The notes under the pieces are model-generated. The model made no database searches and was not told the origin of the DNA. It saw only the letters and a list, made by a program, of their open reading frames with translations. The position numbers were made by a program, and so were the translations under genes. Below are positions 17,267 to 25,961 of a stretch of DNA of 64,000 bases, piece by piece (the stretch's first letter is position 1; each line of letters opens with the position of its first letter). The stretch lies in NCBI RefSeq assembly GCF_020539525.1, contig NZ_JACDXX010000003.1, positions 62,001-126,000 of the forward strand, in the 5' to 3' direction. The DNA comes from Pseudogemmobacter faecipullorum (GTDB lineage: Bacteria > Pseudomonadota > Alphaproteobacteria > Rhodobacterales > Rhodobacteraceae).

Positions 17267-17724
17267 TGGCGCGCTATGTCCAAGGCTCTGACGCCCTGTC
17301 GCGCAAGCTGGCGGCGCTTCCGGCGGCGGTGGCTGCGGCCCTGAACCCTGCATTGAAACGCTCTGCCGAGGAAGTGGCCGCCGATGCGCGGGCTTTGGCC
17401 GAGGCGTCCCGGCGCACCGGCAGCCTTGCCGATAGCATCGACGCCACCGGCCCCGGCGAGACCACGCCCTCTTATGCTGCCAACGGTGGCAGGCGCACCG
17501 CCGAGGATGGGCAGGCATTTGTCACCGCTGGCAGCCCCGAGGCCCGCCATGGGCATCTGGTGGAGTTCGGCACTGAGGAACGCCACCACAAAGACGGCAC
17601 CAGCACCGGCAAGATGCCCGCTGAGCCGTTTCTGTTGCCTGCATGGCGGTTGAACATGAACAGGGTGAAGAACCGCCTGCGCCGGGTGATCCGCGCCGAG
17701 GCCAAGAAGGCGGCTCAGCAATGA
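17266..17724 (+). CDS. HK97 gp10-like neck/tail completion protein
   Basis: 152 residues. Typical HK97 gp10 layout: GSDALSRKLAALPAAVAAAL, a helix with KRSAEEVAADARALAEASRR, then GSLADSIDA and the near-C-terminal HLVEFGTEERHHKDGTSTGK and PAEPFLLPAWRLN. It is thought to form part of the head-tail interface. The ATG directly follows the stop of the connector gene with overlap. Confidence 0.85.
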   Translation: MARYVQGSDALSRKLAALPAAVAAALNPALKRSAEEVAADARALAEASRRTGSLADSIDATGPGETTPSYAANGGRRTAEDGQAFVTAGSPEARHGHLVEFGTEERHHKDGTSTGKMPAEPFLLPAWRLNMNRVKNRLRRVIRAEAKKAAQQ

Positions 17725-18143
17725 CCGACCCGAGCCTTGCCCTTCAAACCCTGATCGGTGACTTGCTGGCGGCTGATCCAAAGATCACCGCGCATGTGGA
17801 CCCGGTAAATATCCGGTCTGGTTCCATTCGCCCGGATAACCTGCCTGCAATCGTGCTGGCCCCGGCGCGCGTGGCGTTTCTGGGTCATGCCTCGGGCGGT
17901 CATGTGGTGGCCGAGGTCCGCATGATACTGCACATCTGGGCCGTGGAGGATGGCAGCGCGGTGGCGCAGGCGCTGGCCGGTGCCGCCATGCTGGCGCTGA
18001 TGGACGCGCCCCGACCTGATGGTTTTGCCGTTGATGACTGGCAGCGCCCCGAATTGGTCTGGATGCGCGACCCCGCACCCGAGCGCAGTTACACGCATGG
18101 CACGATTGCCCTGCGGGCCGTGCTGCGGTGGAGGGCTGAATGA
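17721..18143 (+). CDS. DUF3168 tail terminator-like protein
   Basis: 140 residues from the ATG at 17721, overlapping the previous stop. The pattern LALQTLIGDLLAADPKITAH, VRMILHIWAVEDG and HGTIALRAVLRWRAE matches the DUF3168 family (HK97 gp17-like), which forms the ring that closes the tail tube at the neck. Its presence suggests that tails are joined to these heads although no tube gene was found. Confidence 0.85.
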   Translation: MTDPSLALQTLIGDLLAADPKITAHVDPVNIRSGSIRPDNLPAIVLAPARVAFLGHASGGHVVAEVRMILHIWAVEDGSAVAQALAGAAMLALMDAPRPDGFAVDDWQRPELVWMRDPAPERSYTHGTIALRAVLRWRAE

Positions 18144-18454
18144 TGCAGGCCGGTAAACTTCAACACCGCATCGAGTTGCAGCGCCTCTCGGAAACCCTCG
18201 GGCCGAACCGGCAGGCGGTGCAGACGTGGACGACCTACGCCAGTGGGAAGGCCGAGTTGCGCCAGTCTGGCCTGTCCGAATTCCTGACCACCTTTGGCGA
18301 GGGCGTGAGCAATAACGCCGTGTTCCTGCTGCGGTGGCTGCCGGGCGTGGCTGTCTCTGACCGCATCCTGCATGGCGGCAAGGTCTGGAACATTGTCGCC
18401 ATTGCCGAGATCGGGCGCAGGAAGGGCATTGAGTTGCGGGCGGTGGCAGCATGA
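18140..18454 (+). CDS. head closure / head-tail adaptor protein
   Basis: 104 residues. AGKLQHRIELQRLSETLGPN, the WTTYASGKAELRQ segment and the C-terminal beta strands (DRILHGGKVWNIVAIAEIGR, KGIELRAVA) are characteristic of the SPP1 gp16-like head closure family. It would seal the connector after packaging. It overlaps both neighbours by four bases, so the neck genes are translationally coupled. Confidence 0.88.
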   Translation: MMQAGKLQHRIELQRLSETLGPNRQAVQTWTTYASGKAELRQSGLSEFLTTFGEGVSNNAVFLLRWLPGVAVSDRILHGGKVWNIVAIAEIGRRKGIELRAVAA

Positions 18455-18843
18455 GCAAGCATCTTCGCGGCGTGAAACCTGCACCGGCAATTGATGCCGA
18501 GGCCCTGACCAAGGCACCATCTGCGCCCGCTTGGCTGACCAGCCATGCCAAGGCTGAGTGGCGGCGGATCATGCCGCAACTGATCGCCCGGCAGGTGATC
18601 ATGCGGGCCGATCTGGCAGGCATCGAGAACTATTGCGTGGCAGCGGGCGCGGTGCGCCAGATCGCGGACATTCTGGCGCTGAACCCCGTCCCTGACCTGA
18701 AACTTGCAGGGCTGCAAATCCGCTATGCGCAGACCGCCCGCCAGCTTGCCGCTGAATATGGCCTGACCCCGACCAGCCGGGCGCGGATGGGCGCGGCACC
18801 GCAGCCCGAAGATGATACCGACAACCCGCTGGCGGTGGCGTGA
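18451..18843 (+). CDS. terS: small terminase subunit, P27 family
   Basis: 130 residues. AWLTSHAKAEWRRIMPQLIA, the helical VIMRADLAGIENYCVAAGAV and the segment NPVPDLKLAGLQIRYAQTAR ending in GLTPTSRARMG are diagnostic for P27-type small terminases. It would recognise the packaging site of the element and load the large subunit. A dedicated small terminase supports autonomous specific packaging of this element's DNA. It overlaps the large subunit gene. Confidence 0.9.
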   Translation: MSKHLRGVKPAPAIDAEALTKAPSAPAWLTSHAKAEWRRIMPQLIARQVIMRADLAGIENYCVAAGAVRQIADILALNPVPDLKLAGLQIRYAQTARQLAAEYGLTPTSRARMGAAPQPEDDTDNPLAVA

Positions 18844-20456
18844 TGGCAGCCAGCGCCTTACCGGCATGGATTTATGACGGCTCGCCCATTGCTGACCCGC
18901 TCGGGCACGGGGAACGTGCGGTGCGCTTTCTTCGGGCTTTACGCCATCCCAGCAGCACGGCACCGCGCCGGGGCTTCCAGTTGCACGACTGGCAGGAGCG
19001 GATCGTGCGGCGCATTTATGGGCCGCGCCATGCAGACGGCAGCCGGATCGTGAAAACGGTGATGCTATTGCTGCCGCGTGGCAACCGTAAGACCAGCCTT
19101 GCCGCCGCGCTGGCGCTGCTGCACCTGTTCGGGCCGGAAAGCCGCGCGGCTGGTCAGGTGCTATTTGCGGCCTGTGACCGGGAACAGGCATCCATTGGCT
19201 TTCGCGAGGCCGCCAATATCATCCGCGAAGATCGCCGCTTGCTGGATGCGGTCAAAATCCGCGATGCCTTCAACAGCAAAAAGCAGATCACGTTCAAACA
19301 GAACGGCAGCACCCTGACCGCGCTGGCCTCGGATGGCGGCGCGGCGCATGGCCTGACGCCAAGCTTCACCCTGATTGATGAGATTCACGCATGGAAGGGC
19401 CGCGACCTTTGGGAAGCGATCAAATCCGGGCTGGCCAAGACCGATGACACTCTGATGGTGATCGCCACCACGGCGGGGCGCGGTGCCGAGGGTCTTGCCG
19501 CCGATCAATTCGCCTATGCGGTGCAAGTGGCAAAGGGCGAGATCGTGAACCCCGAGTATTTGCCGGTGCTGTTCATGGCGGAACCTGATGACGATTGGCA
19601 GGATGAAGACGTTTGGCGCAAGGTAAACCCCGGCTTGCCTTTTGGCTTCCCGTCACTCTCGGGCCTGCGGGCGCTGGCGAAGGAAGCCGAGGGGAACCCG
19701 TCTGAACTTGCCAGCTTCCGGCAATTCAACCTGAACATCTGGCAGGCGAACAGCCGTGACCCGCTGTTTGACCTGCCGACCTATGACGCCCGCAAGCTGG
19801 ATGATGATGCGACCGATCTTGAACAGCTTCCGGCCTATATCGGTGTTGACCTGTCGCAGACCGGCGACCTGACCGCCGTTGCCATCGCCTTCCGGCACCC
19901 TGATGGGCAGATCACCTTGCGCAATACTTGCTTTGTGCCTGCTGCCGATCTGGAAGGTCGGGCGCACCGCGACCGCGCGCCCTATCAGCAATGGGCCGAC
20001 CGCGATCTGATCCAGCTTTGCCCCGGTGGGGTGATAGACCAAAGGCAGGTTGAGGATCATATCCGCGAGCTTTGCGCGACCTATGACGTGCAGGAGATCG
20101 CAGTGGACCCGGCACTGGCCCGTGTCATGTCGCAGAACCTCTCCGATGACGGCCTGCCGGTCTTCACCCATCCGCAAAGTGCGGTGATCATGTCAGAGGC
20201 CACCGGCAATCTGGTGCGCGTGGTGAATGGCGAGATGATCCGCCACAACGGCGACCCGGTGCTGCGCCAGCATTTTGACAATGTAGCCGTGAGCCAGAAC
20301 CCGCAATCCGGGCTGATCCGTATGCACAAGCAGCGCAGCAATGGCCGGATTGATGCCGCCATTGCCTCTGCCATGGCCGTGTCGCGGGCCGTGACCGCCC
20401 ATAACAAGAAATCCCGCTATGACGACCCCGAAGTGTTCGGGCTGACTGTGATTTAA
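18840..20456 (+). CDS. terL: large terminase subunit
   Basis: 538 residues. ATPase domain: Walker A-like LLLPRGNRKTSLAAALAL, adenine region before it (FQLHDWQERIVRRIYG), Walker B TLIDEIHAW, and coupling motif VIATTAGRG. Nuclease domain: YIGVDLSQTGDLTAVAIAF, EIAVDPALARVMSQNL and GRIDAAIASAMAV with the conserved acidic residues. The protein is full length for the HK97/phiC31-type group. It drives DNA packaging into the prohead. Here it lies after the neck genes rather than before the portal. Confidence 0.92.
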   Translation: MMAASALPAWIYDGSPIADPLGHGERAVRFLRALRHPSSTAPRRGFQLHDWQERIVRRIYGPRHADGSRIVKTVMLLLPRGNRKTSLAAALALLHLFGPESRAAGQVLFAACDREQASIGFREAANIIREDRRLLDAVKIRDAFNSKKQITFKQNGSTLTALASDGGAAHGLTPSFTLIDEIHAWKGRDLWEAIKSGLAKTDDTLMVIATTAGRGAEGLAADQFAYAVQVAKGEIVNPEYLPVLFMAEPDDDWQDEDVWRKVNPGLPFGFPSLSGLRALAKEAEGNPSELASFRQFNLNIWQANSRDPLFDLPTYDARKLDDDATDLEQLPAYIGVDLSQTGDLTAVAIAFRHPDGQITLRNTCFVPAADLEGRAHRDRAPYQQWADRDLIQLCPGGVIDQRQVEDHIRELCATYDVQEIAVDPALARVMSQNLSDDGLPVFTHPQSAVIMSEATGNLVRVVNGEMIRHNGDPVLRQHFDNVAVSQNPQSGLIRMHKQRSNGRIDAAIASAMAVSRAVTAHNKKSRYDDPEVFGLTVI

Positions 20457-20469
20457 AAGGTAACTGAAT

Positions 20470-22851
20470 ATGTCCGACGCCGATATGATGGGGCTGATCA
20501 TCAAGCTGGAAGCGCAGACGCGCCAGCTTCAACGCGACTTTGCCCGCGCCAACTCCATTCAGGCCAAAGCTTCAAAGCAGATGGAAGCCAAGGCCAAGCA
20601 ATCCGCAGACCAGATCGCCAAGACCTATGAGGGCATGGGCGGGCGCATTGGCAACGCCTTCAAAACCATCGCCATGCCGAAGCTGGCAGGCGTGGCGGGC
20701 ATGGCCGCAGGCATCGGCGTGGCGGGTGTGGTCGGTGCCGTGCGTAGCCAGGTGCAAGCTATGGCAGAGCTTTCCAACGAGGCTAAACGCGCCGGGATCG
20801 GCCTTGAGGCTTTCCAAGAGTGGAAGTTCGTCGCCCAACAGAACCGCATCGGCATTGACGCCCTGACCGATGGCTTCAAGGAACTGCATATCCGGGCGGG
20901 CGAGTTCTTCCTTGATGGCACCGGGGCAGGTGCAGAGGCATTCAAAAAACTTGGCTATTCCGCCGAGGAACTGAAAGCCAAGCTGCAAGACCCCTCAAAC
21001 CTGATGGTGGAAATCCTCGGGCGGCTGTCGCAACTGGATCAGGCCAGCCAGTCCTTCCTTTTGGAAGAAATCTTTGGCGGTGCCGGTGGTGAGCAGTTTT
21101 CAGCCCTGCTTGGTCAGGGCGAGGCCGCTTTGCGCCAGACCATCCAGCGCGCCCATGAAACCGGCGCGGTGATGGATGAACAGCTTATCCGCAAAGCACA
21201 GGAGCTTGATCGACGCTGGAATGAACTGACCACCACCGGGGCCAACCTGTTCAAGCGCGTGGCCGTGGGTGCCGCTGATGCGGTTGCCGGGATGGTAGGT
21301 CTGCGCTCGGAAGTGGACTCGCTTCTGGGCGATGAGGCGCGCGCCCGCACCATCCTTGGCAATGAGGTCTATGACCGCGTCCGCGAAGCCAAGACCCTTT
21401 CGGAGGCCCAAAAGGAAATCGTCTCGGACATGGCCGAGGGGATCGAGGATGCTGTCCCCTTTGCCCAAGCGATGGCCGAGAGCCTGCGCGGTGTGGCCGA
21501 GGCTATGGCGCAGAGCAGCCCCGAGATGGCCGGGGAGATCGAACGTGCCGCGAACAATATGGACGCTTTGGCCTTCCAGCTTGAGCAGGGCTGGATCGAG
21601 GCCGACGAATTCCAAATCAAAATGTCGGATACCATCCGCGATGCCCGCACGGCCACCGAGGAAGTGGGCAAGCTGGACGGCATCGGCTTTGGGATGGTGC
21701 TGGGTGGCCTGAGCCGCTTGGCCGCGATGCTGGAGTATGTGGCGCAGAAAGGCCGTGAAGCGCGTGACGCTATGCCTTTGGGCCAAACCACCGGCATCCC
21801 TCTGACTGGCGATGTAGATGGGCTGATGCCGCCCGATCCGAAAACCTTTGTCAGCACCAGTAAAAGGCCCGAGGCCCGCCCGGCGAACTGGATCGCGGAT
21901 ATGGATGGCGACGGCATCCCGGATGCCACGCAGGAAGACGGCGCGCCGAAGGGAGCAAAAGGGGGCGGTGGCCGCTCTGGTGACGACTTCGCCCGTGTCG
22001 TGGAGGGGCTAAACCGTGAACGGGCCGCGCTGGAAGCCGAGGCGGTGGCCCTGATCGCAGCCAAAGAGGCGGGCAAGGGCTATGCGGATGCCATCGAATT
22101 CGCCCGGACCCGTGCGGAGCTTCTGAATGCAGCACAACAATCTGGCAAGCAGATCACCCCCGAGTTGACCGCAGATATTGACCGGCTGGCACAGGCCCAT
22201 GTCGCGGCTGGCAATGCGGCCCAGAAGGCAGCCGACGATCTGCAAGCGGTGGAAGAGCGCGGCAAGAAGGGCGCTGATGCGCTGTCGGACGTGTTCACCA
22301 GCGTCTTGACCGGGGCAGCCTCTGCCGAGGAGGCGCTGGCTGGGCTGTTGATGGAAATCGCCAAGGCGCAGATGAACAAGCTGTTCGTGAACATGTTCTC
22401 GGGCGGTGCAGGGGGTGGCATCGGTGAGTTCGTCGGCGGGCTGCTGGGCTTTGCCGAAGGCGGCTATACCGGGGCGGGTGGCAAATATGAGCCTGCGGGC
22501 GTGGTCCATAAGGGCGAGTATGTGTTCTCGAAAGAGACCGTGCAGCGCCTCGGGGCCGCGAACCTCGATAGACTCCACCAGAGCGCCCGCAGGGGCTATG
22601 CAAGCGGCGGACTGGTCGGTGATGCCGGAAAGATCGCGCAGGCCGCCAGTGCGCGTTCTATGGACTCTGCGAAGGCATCCGCGCCGCAGGTCACGATCAG
22701 CGCCCCGGTGACGGTGAACGCAAACGGTGGAACGCCCGAGGCAAACGCCGATCTGGCGGCGCAGGTCGCGAAACAATCCGAGGCGATGTTCCGGGCGTTG
22801 GTCCAGAACGAAATCGTCAAGCAAATGCGACCGGGCGGCATGTTGCGCTAA
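20470..22851 (+). CDS. tail tape measure protein
   Basis: 793 residues. Hydrophobic segments near the start ([20 protein letters not shown]), long helical regions, and a C-terminal glycine-rich end with the classic tape-measure motif [20 protein letters not shown] then [13 protein letters not shown] and GGLVGDAG. From the usual relation of about 1.5 angstrom per residue the tail would be near 0.12 micrometre. It follows the terminase at once, preceded by AAAGG. No tube, tail tip or fibre genes follow; after it comes a 400-base gene-free stretch. This is the last recognisable structural gene. Confidence 0.85.
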   Translation: MSDADMMGLIIKLEAQTRQLQRDFARANSIQAKASKQMEAKAKQSADQIAKTYEGMGGRIGNAFKTIAMPKLAGVAGMAAGIGVAGVVGAVRSQVQAMAELSNEAKRAGIGLEAFQEWKFVAQQNRIGIDALTDGFKELHIRAGEFFLDGTGAGAEAFKKLGYSAEELKAKLQDPSNLMVEILGRLSQLDQASQSFLLEEIFGGAGGEQFSALLGQGEAALRQTIQRAHETGAVMDEQLIRKAQELDRRWNELTTTGANLFKRVAVGAADAVAGMVGLRSEVDSLLGDEARARTILGNEVYDRVREAKTLSEAQKEIVSDMAEGIEDAVPFAQAMAESLRGVAEAMAQSSPEMAGEIERAANNMDALAFQLEQGWIEADEFQIKMSDTIRDARTATEEVGKLDGIGFGMVLGGLSRLAAMLEYVAQKGREARDAMPLGQTTGIPLTGDVDGLMPPDPKTFVSTSKRPEARPANWIADMDGDGIPDATQEDGAPKGAKGGGGRSGDDFARVVEGLNRERAALEAEAVALIAAKEAGKGYADAIEFARTRAELLNAAQQSGKQITPELTADIDRLAQAHVAAGNAAQKAADDLQAVEERGKKGADALSDVFTSVLTGAASAEEALAGLLMEIAKAQMNKLFVNMFSGGAGGGIGEFVGGLLGFAEGGYTGAGGKYEPAGVVHKGEYVFSKETVQRLGAANLDRLHQSARRGYASGGLVGDAGKIAQAASARSMDSAKASAPQVTISAPVTVNANGGTPEANADLAAQVAKQSEAMFRALVQNEIVKQMRPGGMLR

Positions 22852-23047
22852 GACTCATGGAGAGGCCGCTAGGGCAGCTCTGTCGCGCCGGGGCTGGTGT
22901 GGGGAGGAAAGAAAGGTCGCGCGGCTGTGCGACCCCTTCCTGAGTCTCTGCGGGCCTGTAGCTATGGAGCCGGGGCGCGGGGCTTATCATCCCGAGGGAA
23001 GGAGAGCGGGCGAAGCCCGCGATACGACCGGGAGAGGGTTCAATGGG
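22852..23047 (+). other. gene-free GC-rich stretch with hairpins after the tape measure
   Basis: No supported protein gene. Hairpins include GGTCGC-N8-GCGACC (22915-22934) and GCGGGC-GAA-GCCCGC (23006-23020). It may be a 3' leader, a small RNA, or a terminator region of the structural operon. No clear U-tract follows. Confidence 0.35.
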
Positions 23048-23183
23048 TTTGTCACGATTTTGTCCGTTACGTTAATACTTCTAAGAAGAAGTAGTTACTT
23101 AAAGATATTACATATACGGACAGAATCGTGACAAATTTCTCTGTCTCGGGTGGGGGGTGCGTAACGGGCAAAACCGTGACAAA
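23048..23183. repeat. three iteron-like 24-bp repeats
   Basis: A 24-base sequence TTTGTCACGATTTTGTCCGT+TACG at 23048-23071 occurs inverted at 23160-23183 with two differences, and inverted again at 23112-23135 as a weaker copy (20 of its bases match well). They surround an AT-rich core. The layout fits a replication origin or an operator cluster. They lie just upstream of a ribbon-helix-helix-like gene. Confidence 0.7.
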
Positions 23184-23201
23184 ATAAATGCCGCTCCGGT
23201 A

Positions 23202-23228
23202 TTGACGCTTAAGGCTTAAGTGTTTAAA
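23202..23228 (+). promoter_or_regulatory. promoter-like sequence before the RHH-like gene
   Basis: TTGACG is followed after 16 bases by TTAAAT. The spacer contains a palindrome, CTTAAGGCTTAAG, which could be an operator. A GAGG Shine-Dalgarno sits before the ATG at 23259. Confidence 0.45.
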
Positions 23229-23258
23229 TGTCACTTCAGTAACCAACTGAGGTGTTAA

Positions 23259-23705
23259 ATGCCGACCCATATCAGCCTGCCGAATGAACGTGTGGAACAG
23301 CTTCGCATGATCGCAAAGGCCAAGAATGCCACCATCCCGGAAGTGATCGCCGGTTTCGTCCGCGCCGAGATCGACAAGGGCACGATCCCCGCCACCATCC
23401 CCGGTATCGACATTTCCACCACCGGGCCTGAGATCACCATTCGCGCCGCCAGCGGGTTCGAGGCCACCTTTCCGGCTGATCAGGGTCCGACCCTTGCCGA
23501 TCTGCTGAAAAGCGCCGCTACGGCAACCGCAGACCCCGAGCGCAAGTCGCGGTGGATGGAAGGTCTGGCGGCTCTGTCCGGTATCAAGGTGAAGCGGGCG
23601 GGCAACGGCCTGAAACTTGTGTCCCCGATCACCGGTCAAGAGTTCCCACTGAACCTTGATGTGGCTGCCGATCTGGCCGACCAGATCAGCCCCGCCTCGG
23701 AATAA
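23259..23705 (+). CDS. ribbon-helix-helix-like small protein, unknown function
   Basis: 148 residues. The first 45 residues (MPTHISLPNERVEQLRMIAK, then NATIPEVIAGFVRAEID) have the strand-helix-helix pattern of Arc/CopG regulators. The remaining 100 residues are not recognised; they include GPEITIRAASGFEATFPADQ and GNGLKLVSPITGQEFPL. It lies directly downstream of the iteron-like repeats and its own promoter palindrome. I infer a DNA-binding protein that acts on those repeats, either as the regulator of the element or in replication. The assignment is by eye. Confidence 0.45.
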   Translation: MPTHISLPNERVEQLRMIAKAKNATIPEVIAGFVRAEIDKGTIPATIPGIDISTTGPEITIRAASGFEATFPADQGPTLADLLKSAATATADPERKSRWMEGLAALSGIKVKRAGNGLKLVSPITGQEFPLNLDVAADLADQISPASE

Positions 23706-23767
23706 AACAGGGGTCAGCGCGCCAACGCCGACCCCCTGTAAGATCACTTTAAAGCTGAGAAGAACAT

Positions 23768-24445
23768 ATGCGGAATCCCGCTGAATCACAAGATGAAGAT
23801 AGCGCATTTGACGCTGACATCATGCGCCAGCTTGCGGCCATCGGCACCGATGAAGACGCTGATCCCGTTCCTGATGCCCGGCCCAAGGTGACGCCTCGGG
23901 CATCCGCTGGCCGCTTTCAAGACCCAGATTTTGACGACCCGGATATCACCCGCGCACCGATCAGGCCGACCCGGTATGACAAAGCTGTCGTGAAGCGCCG
24001 GACGCTTGAGGCCGAACGCGAGGCCCTGACACAAACGCTGGGATATGACCCGCGCACCCTGCTGGTTCTCGACGAAGCTTTGAAGCACGCCGAAGGTGCG
24101 ATCAAGCAAGCCCAGAGCGACCTCACCCGCAAGCGCGAAAGCATTGACGAATATCGGACCACCCCAGAGGGAAAATCGAAGTATAATGCCAAACGGCGCA
24201 AGCGTGATCGACCTAATGCTGATCGCAAGAGGATGACCCCGGAAGAGGCCAAGACGAATGACGACAATCGCGCATGGGAGCGCCAGACGCGGCTGCGCAT
24301 GGCTGCGAAGGGACTTTCTGAGGCAGAAATTCAAGCCAAGCTGATCGTGGCCTTCGCTGCACTACAGGAGAAGCGCGCCAAAAAGGCCCAAGCCATTGCC
24401 GAGGCTGACGCGATGACCAGTCAGCCGACCTTCGGCATGTTCTGA
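23768..24445 (+). CDS. charged hypothetical protein of the element
   Basis: 225 residues, not recognised. It has an acidic, probably disordered N-terminus (1-65), then a helical, strongly basic middle (KHAEGAIKQAQSDLTRKRES, KYNAKRRKRDRPNADRKRM) and a helical C-terminus rich in Ala, Lys and Glu. The start at 23768 lies 62 bases after the RHH-like gene and is preceded by AGAAGAAC. A nucleic acid-binding or scaffold-like role is possible, but there is no direct evidence. Confidence 0.6.
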   Translation: MRNPAESQDEDSAFDADIMRQLAAIGTDEDADPVPDARPKVTPRASAGRFQDPDFDDPDITRAPIRPTRYDKAVVKRRTLEAEREALTQTLGYDPRTLLVLDEALKHAEGAIKQAQSDLTRKRESIDEYRTTPEGKSKYNAKRRKRDRPNADRKRMTPEEAKTNDDNRAWERQTRLRMAAKGLSEAEIQAKLIVAFAALQEKRAKKAQAIAEADAMTSQPTFGMF

Positions 24446-24633
24446 TCGGTGCTTTAGCTATCTATCTGGATAGCTATTTCCAGTGGGTTTCGGATGCCGA
24501 TAAGTAAGCACTTACTCGCAAATTATTATTCACAATCATATACTTACATTAAAAAAATTTGAGAGATAGGGATTGAAAAACGGGATTCGATGATTCAGAT
24601 TCCTGATACGAAGCAAATCAGGAAAACCACCTA
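24446..24633. promoter_or_regulatory. AT-rich spacer with two dyads
   Basis: TAGCTATC-N6-GATAGCTA (about 24457-24478), followed by T residues, is a probable terminator of the charged-protein gene. A second dyad, TTCCTGAT-N9-ATCAGGAA (24600-24624), lies ten bases before the next start and is an operator candidate. Confidence 0.45.
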
Positions 24634-24819
24634 ATGCCGAATTTCATTTCCACCGAAATCTACAATCGCCTGCTGGTTGATCTCTCGGGCGCGTTCATGG
24701 CCGCAGCCACCAGCACAGGGGCAGACCTTAACGACAAGCTGGCTGAGGCGCTGGCTTGTGCTGGTGTGCTTCCCGAGGCCTGCCGGGGTGATTTTGAGGG
24801 GCGTGTGCCGGCCGCGTGA
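24634..24819 (+). CDS. 61-residue hypothetical protein
   Basis: Small acidic protein (MPNFISTEIYNRLLVDLSGA ...). No family recognised. The start is preceded by the dyad at 24600-24624 and by AGGAAAAC, which can act as ribosome binding site. It may be a small regulatory or accessory protein of the element; coding status is supported only by the upstream signals and the base composition. Confidence 0.45.
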   Translation: MPNFISTEIYNRLLVDLSGAFMAAATSTGADLNDKLAEALACAGVLPEACRGDFEGRVPAA

Positions 24820-24910
24820 AGAATTTTCGCATGCTGATGTAATTTCTTGTTGCGCGCCTTAGTTGGTTTTGGTTACACAACACCGACACCGCGGGGGCAG
24901 GAGACGCAAC

Positions 24911-25441
24911 ATGGTCCTATCAAATGCCGAAAAAGTCCGCCGCTATCGCGAACGGCAAAAGCAGAAACTGGAAGAAGAGAGCAGGCTTACGAGCACGGGC
25001 AATGACTTCAAACGTCCGTTTTGGCTTGCACTTGGAAATGAGCTTTCGAGTTACCAGAACGACTTCTATGCATACTTTGAGCAGACCGGCATCGACGCGC
25101 CGGAGTTTACTAATGACGATGGACCGGAAGCTTTTGCGCCGGACCATTATCCGGCTAACCAACTGGCCGAAATTTTTCCCGATTTGTCGAATGGTTCACT
25201 TCGTCGGGTTGAGGAAATGATCGGCAGCTTAAAGGAGGCCACCGAGACCCTTGCCGGTGCGGTGAACCACTACAAGCGTAACGAGATCAAAGCCCGCTTG
25301 GCTGAAATCGAGGCATCCGACTTGTCGGAACCTGAGGCCAAAAAGGCGGCGCTGAAAGAGGCCGCAAGGCTGAACAAGATGCTGGACCAGCTAGATAAGC
25401 AGGTTCGTATAACCTTCCCACAATGGAAGGTGACGGGCTGA
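24911..25441 (+). CDS. 176-residue hypothetical protein of the element
   Basis: The ATG at 24911 has CAGGAG ten bases upstream, so it is preferred over the upstream ATG at 24863. The N-terminus MVLSNAEKVRRYRERQKQKL is a basic helix common to phage accessory proteins. The C-terminal half is a long helix with LKEATETLAGAVNHYKRNEI and ARLAEIEASDLSEPEAKKAA, probably coiled coil. No domain is recognised. The end is followed by an inverted repeat (GCGGGAACC at 25458 with GGTTCCCGC at 25489). Confidence 0.6.
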   Translation: MVLSNAEKVRRYRERQKQKLEEESRLTSTGNDFKRPFWLALGNELSSYQNDFYAYFEQTGIDAPEFTNDDGPEAFAPDHYPANQLAEIFPDLSNGSLRRVEEMIGSLKEATETLAGAVNHYKRNEIKARLAEIEASDLSEPEAKKAALKEAARLNKMLDQLDKQVRITFPQWKVTG

Positions 25442-25537
25442 CAGGCCCGAAACAAAAGCGGGAACCGTCAAAGTTCCTACGCCGTGAAGGTTCCCGCCCT
25501 GTCTTGTGAAACGCGATAAACACGAAAGGAAATCGCG

Positions 25538-25918
25538 ATGACTTCTAACAATAACACGCCCACCACCTCGGCGGCAACCTCTACCCATGTCGATCCTGCC
25601 ACCGCCAAGATCACCCCGAGGCCTCGGACTGTCCTAATGGAGACCAATGCCTTCTATCGGTGGCTCGAAGAACTGGTGGGGATTGACCCGGATACGGGTG
25701 ATTATTACCCCGCAGACTTTGTCATCGACATGGATGACGATGAGCAAAGTGTATTCACCCAAATGATGGGCTACACCCATACTGAATGCGGCCCTGTTGT
25801 CGCCCTGTTTTTCAGGAAGGTCGGCAGTGTCGAGGTTCTGGTGGGCTTTGAGCCGACCACGAACCTGCGCCAGATCGTAGACTTGATGGTTGCCCAGGCC
25901 GATCTCAAAGCCGCCTGA
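25538..25918 (+). CDS. 126-residue hypothetical protein of the element
   Basis: A Ser/Thr/Asn-rich N-terminus (1-30) precedes a compact acidic domain with FYRWLEELVGIDPDTGDYYP, FVIDMDDDEQSVFTQMMGYT and VEVLVGFEPTTNLRQIVDLM. No family recognised. AAAGGAAATCGCG before the ATG is a good ribosome binding site. The gene ends at a strong terminator, so it is the last gene of the accessory block. Confidence 0.6.
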   Translation: MTSNNNTPTTSAATSTHVDPATAKITPRPRTVLMETNAFYRWLEELVGIDPDTGDYYPADFVIDMDDDEQSVFTQMMGYTHTECGPVVALFFRKVGSVEVLVGFEPTTNLRQIVDLMVAQADLKAA

Positions 25919-25934
25919 CAAAACCTAACTGAGA

Positions 25935-25961
25935 ACGGGCGCAATCATGCGCCCGTTTTTT
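25935..25961 (+). terminator. strong rho-independent terminator ending the accessory block
   Basis: A 9-bp perfect stem (25935-25943 with 25948-25956), loop ATCA, is followed by six T residues. Confidence 0.9.

Noticed and set aside
12253-22851. Gene transfer agent cluster
   Set aside because: Several proteins are GTA-like, but the region has an integrase, att repeats and a small terminase of the P27 type; the gene order is not that of a GTA, and the tail genes of GTAs are missing.
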